Source of the DNA: Streptomyces canus
GTDB lineage: Bacteria; Actinomycetota; Actinomycetes; Streptomycetales; Streptomycetaceae
Assembly (NCBI RefSeq): GCF_030816965.1
Contig: NZ_JAUSYQ010000002.1
Span: 8,794,001 to 8,858,000 of the forward strand
Length of the DNA stretch: 64,000 nucleotides
Reading direction: 5' to 3'
In this document: in pieces, positions 32,665-44,600 of the stretch
Layout of the letters: every line of letters starts with the position of its first letter
Numbering within the stretch: position 1 is the first letter of the stretch
Notes under the pieces: generated by a model
What the model was told of the DNA's origin: nothing
Database searches by the model: none
The model's input: the letters and a program-made list of their open reading frames with translations, nothing else
Program-made: the position numbers and the translations under genes

Positions 32665-35600
32665 TTGAGTACACCGCAGCAGCCCGCCGACGACAATTCG
32701 ATCAACGACAGCGGCTTCCTGCCCGGCCTGGACTTCGGTGACCAGGACCCTCCGGCGCGGGAAGGGGCTGCGGCACGCCCGGACGGCACGGCGGCGGGAG
32801 AGGATGAGACGGGGCACCCGGCCCCGTCCACCAGGTCCAACAGTGCCGAGCAGGCAGGGGAGTTCGACGATGAACCGGTACGGCGAGCAGGCGATGACGC
32901 ACTGGAAGGAGCACAAGCCCCAGGCGTTCGGGGAGCTGGAGATCCCGGAGGAGTTCTTCACGGGACTCGGGGAGGAGATCTCGGCGGAGATCGAGACGCG
33001 GGCCCGGGAGCTGGCGGGCCCGGAGCCGGACGGGGAGGGATACCTGCAGCGCCTGCAGCGGCTGAGCACCTCCCGTTTGACAGCGGAGGGCGAAGTGCTC
33101 AGGGAGAGGGTGCTCCTGGACGTGGAGCCGGACCAGGAGTAGCACGGCCAGGCCCGCGTACGGAGCGGGAGCGGGTCGCCGCGAACATCGCGGCCGTGCA
33201 CGTCGTGCTGCGGCTGCGGGCGGAGAACCGGCCAGCTACCGATGCCGAGAGGCAGGTGCTCCAGCAGTGGACGGGCTGGGGCGCCACTCCGTACCTGTTC
33301 GACGAGCGCAAGAAGTTCGCCGCCACGTTCGCGGCCGAGCGCGCCCATCTGCGGGACATCCTGTCGGACGACGAGTACGCCAAGGCCCGCTCCTCGACCC
33401 TGAACGCCCACTACACCGATCCTGCCTACGCCCGCGTCGTCTGGCAGGCCCTGCAGCGATTCGGTGTGCCGACCGGAGCACAACTGCGGGTGCTGGAGCC
33501 CGGCGTGGGCGCCGGGCGCTTCCTTGCCGATGCCCCTGCCGATGCCGAGATTGTCGGCGTCGAAGTCGATCCCATCACCGCCGCCGTGGCGCAGGCTCTT
33601 TACCCGAGTGCGCAGATCCTCGCCGAGTCCTTCGCCGACACCCGGCCACCCGAGGAGGACTTCGACGTCGTCGTCGGCAATGTCCCGTTCGGCAAGTACA
33701 AGGTCACCGACCGCAAGTACAACCCCGGGCGGCGCCACTCGATCCACAACCACTTCATTCTGAAAAGCTTGGAGTTCACCCGGCCCGGCGGCATCGTCGT
33801 CTTGATCACCAGCCGGTACACCCTCGACGGCACCGACCAGACTCACAAAGAGGCCCGGGAGCGGATGGCCGCCCTCGGCGACCTCCTCGGCGCGGTCCGC
33901 CTGCCCAGCGGCGCCCACCAGGAGGCCGCCGGCACGCCGGTCGTGACCGACATGCTCATCTTCCGGCGCCGCGCCGAGTCAGAGCACGCAGCCGAAGCCG
34001 ACTGGCTGGACATCGAGCCGACCGTCCTGCCCGGCTCCCGGCCGGGCGTGGCAGCGCAGCCCATCGAGATCAACAACTACTTCGTGCAGCACCCGGAGAT
34101 GGTGCTCGGCACACCCAAGGCCGACATCGCCCGGCACGGCCCCGACCTCGTCGTGCAACCAGACCAGCCGGTGGACACGGCCCTCGCCGCCGCCCTGGAG
34201 CAGGTGGCGCAGCGTGCCCAGGAGACGGGCCGCACCTTCACCGAGCGGATGGTCTTCCACGGGGCGCTGGAAAGGTACGACGGGCTGCTGGAACTCGGCC
34301 CCGAGGGCACCTTCACCGAGATCCGCAACGGCCGGCCCGTCCCGCACGTACCTGCCAAGACCCAGGCCAGGGAGCTGCGCGAACTGATCGGCCTGCGCGA
34401 CATCGCCGTGGCCCTGCTGGACGAAGAGTCCGAGCACCACCTCATCACCCCGCGCATGACGCAACTGCGGGCCGAACTCAACCGCCGCTACGACGCGTAC
34501 GTGGCACGGTTCGGCCCGATCAACCGCTTCAAGGTCAACAACCCGCCTTCCGGCGAAGCCGCACAGGACGACAACGCGACCGAGCGCCGGACCTACCCGC
34601 GCATGGGCGGGTTTCGCAACGACCCCTTCGCCCCGTACGTCTTCGCGCTGGAGAAGTTCGACGAGGACCACCAGAGTGCGACGAAGGCCGACCTGTTCGC
34701 CAAGCGGGTCGTTGCCCCGCCCGAGCCGCTGACCCGGGCGGACAGCCCGGAAGACGCGGCACTGATCTGCTGGGACCAGCACAACGAGATCCGCCTCGAC
34801 GTCGTGGCCGCCCTGCTTGGCCTGGACAGCGAACGCGCAGCACGCGAGGCGCTGGGCACCCTCGTCTACGACGATCCGGCCGGCGGTCTGGTGCGCCGCA
34901 TGGAGTACCTCTCGGGCAACGTCCGCCGCAAGCTCGCCGCGGCCGAGAAGGCCGCGGCCAAGGACCCCAGGTTCGCCGTCAACGTCGAGGCCCTGCGCGA
35001 GGTCATCCCCCGCGACCTGCAACCCGCAGAGATCCAGAGCCGGCTCGGCGCCGCCTGGGTCAGCGCCAAGTATGTGCAGCAGTTCCTGCGCGAAATCCTG
35101 GAAGACGACGACATCAAGGTCAGCAACCTCGGCGCCCGCTGGAGCGTCAAGGGCGGAGACACCGCAAGCCTGCTGGCCCGCACCGTCTGGGGCACCCAGG
35201 CCCGCTCCGCCCAGGCCCTTGCCAGCAACCTGCTCAACAACCAGGAAATCCTGGTCACCAAGAAAATACCGCCCGAGGGGCAGGTGGTGACGGACCGGCA
35301 GGCGACGGCGTTCGCCCTGGCGAAGTCCAAGCAGCTGGACGACCGCTTCCGGATGTGGCTGTGGGAAGACCCCGACCGGGCCGAGACCCTGCTGCGGTAC
35401 TACAACGACCGCTACAACGCCATCGTCCCCCCGACCTACAACGGCGTGCAGATCACGGCCCCAGGACTGTCCCAGGCCTACACCCTGCACCCCCACCAGA
35501 AGGCTGCGGTTGCCCGGATCCGCGCCTCCAAGCACGGCGTCGGGCTCTACCACGGCACCGGTGCAGGCAAGACCCTCGAAATGATCGTCGGCGGGATGGA

Positions 35601-38600
35601 GCTGACCCGCCTCGGCCTGGCCAAGAAGCCGGTCTACGCCGTGCCCAAGGGCGTTCTGGGCCAGTTCCAGCGCGAGTTCCTCCAGGCCTACCCCCGGGCC
35701 CGGATTCTGGTCGCCGACTCCTCCGACCTCACCGGAGAACGCCGACACAAGTTCGTCGCCCGCTGGTCAACCGGCAACTGGGACGCGGTCATCATCAGCC
35801 ACACCGCGTTCAAGAAGATTCCGATGTCCAAAACGGCCCGCCTGGACTACATCAACCGGGAGGTCAAGCGCCTGGAGGCGCACCTCGACAACGCTGATGG
35901 CGACGACAAGTACACCGTCAAGGACATCGAGAACCAGATCGCCACGCTAAAAGGGCGGATCGAGGACGAACTCAAAACGCCAGGCGACTCGGGCGTGGAG
36001 TTCGAGCGCACCGGCAGCACCTACATCTTCTACGACGAAGCGCACACCCTGAAGAACCTCCGGGTGATCTCCTCCATCCGCGAACTCGCCCTCGAAGGCA
36101 ACCAGATCACCGCGGACATGGACATGAAGCTGTCCTATCTGCGCAAGAACTACGGCGGCCGGGTCACGACCCATGCCACCGCCACGCCGGTGGACAACTC
36201 CCCGATGGAGATCCTGACCGCCATCAAGTACCTCGCCCCTGACCTGCTGCGCGACGAATGGGGTATCGAGGAGGACGACCAATTCGTCTCCACCTACATC
36301 CAGCCCGTCAACCGGGTCGAGATGAGCCCGGATGGCAACTCCTTCTCCACTCGCGCCCGTTACGCCCGCTACGTCAACCAGACCGAACTCAAACGCGTGT
36401 TGTTCACGGTCGCCGACGTCAAACTCAAGCGCGATCTCCAGCTTGGCGAACCCGCCATCATCGGCGGCGAGATGCGGATCCTGGAAGCCGAGGCCTCTCC
36501 GGAACTGCGCCAGCTCATGCAGTCGCTGGGCAAGCGGATGATGGGCATCCGTCTCGGCAGCCCGGACCTGAAGTACAACCGCAAGGGCAAGCTGGTCGAG
36601 GACAACACCCTGTGGATTTCCACGGACGGGCGTTTGGCCTCGCTCGACGTCCGGCTGGTCAACAAGAGCACCGACGAAGCCCAGAAGGTCGACGTCGCCG
36701 CTGACGAACTGTTCCGCCTCTGGCAGCTGCACAAGGACGACGTCTACTACGACGACGACGGCAACGAGGAACCCAACCGCGGCAGCCTGCAACTCGCCTT
36801 CTGCGACCTCGGTGTGCCCGGCCCGGACAAGGAATTCGTGTTCTACGAGGCGCTACGCGAGGCACTGACCGCGCGCGGCATGCCGGGCAGCCTCATCCGC
36901 TTCGACCAAGAGGCGAAGAACCCTCAGCAGAAGGCCCGGCTCGACAAGGACGCCCGCGAAGGGCGGGTCGCCGTGCTGGTCGGCAGCCGCTCCGGCCTGG
37001 GCACGGGCCGCAATCTGCAAAAGCGCGTCATCCACGTGATGCAGATCGACCCCACCTGGAAGGCCACCCCGATCATCCAGAGCCTGGGGCGAGGCAAACG
37101 CCAGGGCAACCAGAACAAGGAAATCCACCACACCGCGATCGTCACCAAGAAGTCGTACGACCCCTTCCTGTGGCAGAAGGTCGCCACCAAGCAGGCGTTC
37201 GCCGAGGCGATCCTCGACATCAACGACACCAGCCGCATCCTGGAAGCCGCCGAGGACGGCGACGACGGCCGCATTCCCGCCGGCGTGATGTTCGCCGTCG
37301 CCGCGGACAAGCCAGAGCTGGAACAGCTGGAGCGCGTCGAAGGCATGCTCGCCAAGCTGCGCCTGGACCAGCAGCTGTGGCACGACGAGCAATTCGCCTA
37401 CGAAGTCACCGGCGAACAGGGGCGACGTCGCGTCCAGGACCTCAAAGCTCGCATGCAGGAGGCCCAGGCCGCCATGGAGCGGCGCACCGCCACCCGAGGC
37501 GACGCCTTCACGATGACGGTCGACGGCCGCGCTTACGACGAGCGCCGCGAGGCCGGCGAGGCACTGGCCCAGCGACTCGAACGGCTTGTCCGCTCCTCGG
37601 TCAACTCCGGCGGCCGGCCGCAGGACGCCCTCGTTGGGGAACTCGGCGGCATCCCGGTCCACGCCCTCGTAGAGCGCAGCTTCGAGGGCCTGATTGTGGG
37701 GGTGTACTTCCAGGACGTTCCCGTGGACACCATCTGGCTGTCGGCGAACGACCTAACCAAACAAGATCGCGTCGGCCTGATCCGCAAGCTGGAAAACGCC
37801 CTGGACAGCTTGGAGACCGTCCACGCCAAGGCAGAGCAGCACATCGCCCGGATCGAGGCGAACATCGCGCGGGCCAAGGAACTGGTCGGCAAACCCTTCC
37901 CGCAGCAAGCCGAACTCGACAAGATCGAGGCCCAGCACCGCAAGCTGACCAAAGCCCTCGGCGTGCAGGGAGCCGCGGAAACAAGCGAGCCGGAAGTCCA
38001 CGACGCGGCGGTCACCGAACCAGGCGCCGACCTGGTCGACGCAGCCGTCCATGACGCCATGGTCATGGCTGGTGGCTCCACCGACGGCTGGGTGGAGGTA
38101 GATCCGGCGACCCTCACGCCCGACGACCTGAGCGACACCACTCGCGGATTCCTGGAAGCGTTGACCGACGGCACGCGTGCCCGGACCACGCCAGATGCCG
38201 CGCCCGCCGGCTCGGATACCGGTACGACGGTACGCACTGCGGCCGGCACGGGCGGAGAACCTGGCCATGTCGCCTCGGCCCCGTGGCCGTATCCGGATGA
38301 GGCTGCCGCCGTTGCAGGTGAAGACGCCGTCTTGGCGGACTTCGCCGCCTGGTTGAAAGTCGACGTCGTCAAGGGGATGTCCGGCCGGGGCCAGGAACTG
38401 GCCGGTCAGATGGAGCAGGCCGGGATTGCGCTGGCTGAGGCCTTGCACCATGCGCGTGAGTCCGACGACGAGACCCCTGTGCCCGGCGGCGATCCGTGGG
38501 CCCTGGATCTCTTCCATGGTCTTGCTCGCGCCTGCGAGGACTTCCTGTCCCATCTGGACTCCCCACGATTCAGGCCCAACGAGACCGGTCGCGCGATGAG

Positions 38601-41600
38601 GGATCTCACAGAGCAGGTGGCCCGCTCCGCCCGCGAGCACATCACTTACGTTGCACCGCTGGAAGGCCGCCAGCGCTCTGTACAGCCGACCACAGCACCA
38701 GCGAATCCTTCCCCCTCACGTCAACCGGCCCCGGGCACCACTTCGCCCGACACGGGCCAACCGTTCGATCCAGACCGCTGGTATCAGCACACCATGCTCG
38801 GCGGGACCCTCAGCGACTCCCGCGGCACGTTCCTCAACGACATAGTGCAACAGCTCGGCCATGACGGGTCGGACGTCGCGATCGAACCGGACGCCACCGG
38901 CGCGGTCGTGATCACCGGACCCATCGGGTCGGTGAAGGTCACACCGCTCACCGAGGAGTTCCCTGCCAGCGTCGCCCAGGCGTACGAGGCGGCCATCGAC
39001 CAACTCCTTCAGGACGCCCGGCGTGCTCTGCGCGCCAACGGCAGCCAGGCCGGTGACCTGTTCGATGCCTGGCTGACCGAGCAACTCGGAAGCCGGGCCA
39101 AGTCGTTGAAGGCCGCCCTCGCAGGTGATGGCGACGAAAACGCCTTCCGGCAGGCGATGAGGGTGCACTTCTACGAGATCGCGCCATGGGCCCATCCGGA
39201 CACGGCCGACCGTCCCCAGCCGGGCCCCCGAACACAGCAGGAAACCGCGGCCGACGCCCCACAGCCGCCCCGCGCCCACGCACCAGAAGAGACACCAGGC
39301 GACGAAGCCTTCACGTCCCCAGCCGAGCCGGCCGAGAATTCGCCCGCCGCAGGAGAGGACCATCAGAACAGCGCACCCCCGGCAGACACCGGCCGTACTG
39401 CGCAGGAACTTCCCGGCTCCGCAGATGATGCGGAGCCGGTCCCGGCGACACCACGCGCGACCGCCCAGCGACCCGGGCACGTACCGAACACCCCCTACAC
39501 CGACCGGTCCGAGTCCTGGGTGGCCGAGCAAGCCGCACTGACCGCCTACCGCCAGTGGGCGTCCGACCATGCCCCGCGCCTGGCCACAGGTGAGCGAGCG
39601 GACGGCCTGATGGCGGCGGCCGACACCGCGATGACCTCCAGCCGGACGGGACGGATCGCCCGCCTGCTCGGCGTGGAGTTGGCAACTGATTGGGCGCACC
39701 TGCTGCGCATGGCCGACCAATGCCGTGCCGTGGTCGAACAGTGGGAGCGGGAAGACGGACGGAGCACCGAGGGGAACTGGGAGATCTACACGGCCCTGCG
39801 CGACCACGCATCCCGGTACCGCAGCACCGTGGAGGACCGCAGCAGCGACGCCTACCAGCAGTGGGTCCGCTCCCCGGAACCTCTCACGCTCGACGAAGAC
39901 GCCGTGGAATTCATCCCCGGCATCCTCCCGTGGGACCAGTACACCGTCGCCGGGCCCCGGGGCCTCCGCGCCGGCCCGGTCAGCGGCCGTGACCTCGCGG
40001 CCGGCCTGGCGCAACTCGCCGCCGACGGCACGGACCTGGAAGAGAGCGAGGACGGACTCGTGGTCGCCGGCCCCGGCGGTGTCCGGTTCTCCGTTCAGCT
40101 CGCCACAGCGCAACCGGCCACCCCTGCGCCGTCATCCGCCACGACGACCACGCCAGCACCGCAACCGACGACGAGCGCCGTCCCCTCACCGGGGCCGGAT
40201 TCGACAACCGATCCGCAGGCCGAGACGCCCGTAGCCGCGGCCTCCGCCCCGCAGGCCAGTGAGGTGGGCGAGGGCTTCGGCTCGGCGCTGCCCCAGGTAG
40301 CGAACCTCGCGATCGTCCTCGAAGGCTACGCGGACGCCGCGGAATTGGTCGGTGGACGCCACTACGTCGCTATGGCCGCCGAGCAGCTCCGGCAGGTCCT
40401 CGCACGACACGAGAGCGACCACCCGGGCCCGAAACCGGCACGCCACGACGCGATCGCGGCGGTCGCGGCGATCACCGGGAGTGAACCGAGCACGCCCGCC
40501 GACGTGTTCAGCATGTACGACCGTCTCGCCGAGACCGCTGTACAGCTCTCTGACGACCCTCGTCACGACGTGAGGACGGCTGCTCAGAAGGCCGTCCAGT
40601 ACACGGAGCGCCACCTGGCCCGTATGCAGGCACGACGTAACGACCTCGTCGACCTGCTTCTGGACGCAGCAGACCTCGACGACGACCACACCGCCGTCCT
40701 CGACCACGACGACCCACTCCGGCTGACAGCTCCCTGGTACCAGGACAGCGCCGAGGTCGGCCGTGCTCTGTCTGACATCTTCGACAGCTTCCCGAAGTGG
40801 CCGCACGCCTACGACGACCATGGCGGGCCGTACTCCGACCAGTTGCGTGGAGCCATGCTCATGCTGCGCCGGCCGCACGACACGGTCGCCTCAGCTCTGA
40901 CCGATTGGATGGAGGTCACCTCCTACGCCCTCGGCGCCGCACAGGAGGCCGAGGACGGAGTCAGCCGGTACGCGCTGCGCGACCTGGCCCGCAAGGCATT
41001 CCAGCACCACCAGCGCCTCGCGGCCCACGAGCTGGGCATGGAGGAGATTCCGTACGAGGCAGCCGACGACTTCGTCGGCGGCGCCAACAAGGCGGAATCC
41101 GCGTGGAACTGGTGGATGGCAACCGACACCGCCAAGGCGCTGCTCGACAGCACGCCTGAAGGGTCCGCAGCCCGCGAGGCCCTCGACGCCGCCCGGGACA
41201 CCCGGTATGCCGCCGATTTCGTCACACTCGCCGCCGAGACCCTGGACGAGGTCAACCGGCACGTGACGGCGATGGCGCACGCAGCGTACGACCTGGTGCT
41301 GAACCTGCGCGCCAGCGACTACCGGCATCCCGACGACGCCAAACGGTTGGGCGACCTCGTCCGCCGCTCCTACGAACACGCGGTCGCCTGCCGGGCCTCC
41401 ACAGCACGCCCGGAGACCGTCGCCGCCGTGCAGGCCGGCGTTGCCCAGCGCCGTCAGCGGCTCGACGCCGAACACGGCCCCGTTCCCGAGCGGAAACAGA
41501 CCCCTCCGTCCACTGGCACCGTCCTGGAGATCGAGCACCACTACCGGGGCACCGTGGTCCGTGGCACCACCAGCGAGGACGCTGACGCGCCCGTACGTGC

Positions 41601-44600
41601 TGCTCTGGACCGCCACAAGTTCCGGTGGAGCCGCAACCAGGGATTCTGGTACCTGCGGCGCAATATGAGCCGCCCCACGCGGGACCTTCATGTACGGAAT
41701 CTCACCGATGAGCTGACCCGCATGGGACGCCGGTTCCGCATGGTCGAGGAGCCCGAGCAGGACACGGCTCCCGAGGTCGTCATCCCCGTTGGCGAGCCGT
41801 ACACGTCGAAGGACGATGCCCAGCAGGACTTCTGGGAGATGTACGGCGCGCTGTCGGGGCTCAAAGACACCCCGGCGGGCCGACGTCTGATCGGACGGGG
41901 CCTCACCGACCAAGGAGTGCAGACCCGACCGGACGGCCAGGCGGTCTGGCTGGCCATGGAGGAGCTGTGCGACGGGCCAGTGGGGCGCGTGAGTGATCCG
42001 TTCACGCATCCGGCCGGCACTGTGGTCGAGCGCTGCACCAAGCTCGCCCACACCGTCCTGGTCCTCGCCCAGAATCTGGAGGAGGAGCGCTACCGGGCCC
42101 CCGTGGTGATGGGCCACTTCCGCACGATGAAGCAGCACGCCGTGCAGCTGGCCTCGCGTATCACCGCGACCGCCCAGCAGGGAGACGACTGGCAGCAGAT
42201 CTTCGGGACTCCCGCGCTCCCGGCAGCACAGACCGAGGGCGAACGCTCGGAATCGGTCGGACAGGAGCCCGCTCCCACACCGGACAGCCCCCGTCATCCC
42301 GACGTGCGTGAGGACGAGCAGGCCTCCGTGCCGACCAGCCAGACGGCTGGGCACGAGCCAGCAGCGGTGCAGCAGCGCCGCATCGAGATCACCGTGGCGG
42401 CCAGGAGCGCCGCGGGACACCTGCTGGTCAACGTCTCCATCCCCGCCGAGCGCACCGGCGCCGCCCAAGAGGTTCCCGACCTGCGCGGCGCCGACATACC
42501 GGGCCTGACACTGCCCGCGCATGCCGCGCTGCCCCTCCTGAAACGACCGGCGAAACTCTCCGACTCACTCGTGTCCGACGATGAGGTCGACGCCTGGCTC
42601 AGCGAGCACCTGCCCGACAGCCCGGTAGCACCGGCCTGGAACGCTCCCACCGTACGCACGGTGATCCAGCGGACGGTCCGCGATCTGCTGCGCGACTCCA
42701 TGGCCCCCGACCCCGAGGACGTCGCGGCCTGGCTGGTGAACACGGCGAGCGAGAACCCCGCTCTGGTCCAGGCCGCGCACGCCAACGAACAGGCCGACTT
42801 CCTCGCTGTCTTCGCGACCGCCGCCGACGAACTGATCACGGACGGCGGCTCGGAACACCTGCTGTGGACCTACCTCAAGGAGGACGGGCGCCGCCAGGTC
42901 CTCGATCTGGCAGGCCCCCGTGCACACCGGCAGCTGCGTGCGCAGGCCGCGGCCCCCGTCCCGCAGGAGCTCGGCCCGCTCGTTCCCGATGAGCAGCCTG
43001 CAGCTGCGCCCGCTGGCGGCGAGAGCGAACGCGAGCGGAAGCGAGCCGAGTTCCAGGCCGAGAGCGCCCGCTGGTCCGCCGCGATGCGCGACGACGCCCA
43101 GGAACGGGCTGTTCGAGCGGCCCTCGCCGATGACCATCTGCGGGCGCTGCTTGTGGACGGGCGGCCCCGCGAGGAAGCCCGTCAGTTGTTCATGGCCTGG
43201 CTCAGCGCCGCCGATCTGTCGGCAACAGGCGCAGGAGGTGACAGGTTCCGGGACTGGTTCCGCCACGACCGCCAGGGAGTGGAGGAGCAGTACGCGGAAG
43301 GCGCCTTCGAGCAGGTGTACGCAGCCGTGGCCGCAGCGCCGACCGATCAGCCCGCCGAAGCAGGCGCAGCCCGCCAAGCCGGCGCAGCGACGGCTGAATC
43401 GTCTCCACCGTCTGCCGCGAGCAAGGGCCGGCAGACCACTGCTCCGCGCAACAGCAACGCCGCCGAGCCCTCGGCACAAGCGGTCAGCGAGGCCTCGACC
43501 GGTACGCCCACCGGGCCCTCCCTGACCGAAGAACACCTGCACTCACTACCCCTCGGCCCCGAGCACCGCCCCGGTGAGGACGTCCGTCTCGCAGTCCTGG
43601 CGACACTGCCCTTCCGGGACGGGCAGGTTCGCGACGCGCTCCTGCTGCTGCAACAAGTGGAGGGCGACGGCGACGATCTCCTCGTGTACGGGGCGCAGAT
43701 CGTGCCGGCGAACGATCACGTCGTCAGCAGCGTGCATGGCCGCTGGGCCCCTGAAGACCTGCTGTTCTTGCCGGACTCCCGCGTGCTGCCGCTCGCACGC
43801 CCGATCCCCTGGGCAGAAGCCGAAGCCCTGGCCGCGCTGCCATACAACGAGGCAGTGCGGCGCCTTCCCATGACCGGCGCAGACGAGGCCAACCGGCACA
43901 CGCCGGAGGCGCTCGCACCGACCGAGAGCCCCGCCTCTGCAGATCAGGCAGACCCGGCCGAGGAACAGACCGCCGCGGCCGTGGCCGCCGACCCGGAACA
44001 GACAACCTCCCACGCTCCCCGGCAGATCGCTCCCGCTGCGCCCGAACTCATCGACACTCAGCAGATGTTGAGCAGCGCCGTCGAACCCCTTACCCAGGAG
44101 CACCTTCGTACGCTGCCCCGCTACGACGAACGCCCCCCGAACGACGCGGAGATCCAGTTCGCAGTCGTGGCTACCCTCACGTTTCCCAACGGTGTGATCC
44201 CCGATGCCGTGATCCTGCTTCAGGCCGCTGACGAAGACCGGCAGTACGGCGAATTGCTGCACGGTGTCCTGATCGCCCCGGAGAGCAAACTCGCACTCAC
44301 CTCCAAGACGGGGTACACGGTGTTCCCCCGTGACCTGCTTCATCGGGCCAACGCCCGGCTGCTGCCAATTGAGGGCGGCCTGACCTGGGAGCAGGTGGAG
44401 GAACTCGTCCAGCTCCCCTATGCGCAGGCCCTGGGACAGCTGGCCCTCGCCGCCCCCAACACCCTCGCCACAGGCGCAGCCGCTGGGGATACCCAGCAGC
44501 GCCCCGACCAGCCCGAGCCAGGGGCCGCGCCTCTGCAAGACCTGATCGGCGCCCTCGGCGACCGCGTCGTCATCGGTCACGTCGGCCCCAGCAGCCCCGC

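Noticed and set aside
33979..35748. 589-residue minus-strand open frame
   Set aside because: Antisense to the methylase-helicase part of the giant gene; no domain and atypical composition.
33267..35897. 876-residue plus-strand frame inside the giant gene
   Set aside because: Arg/Pro/Gly-rich off-frame translation; the giant frame has all catalytic motifs there.
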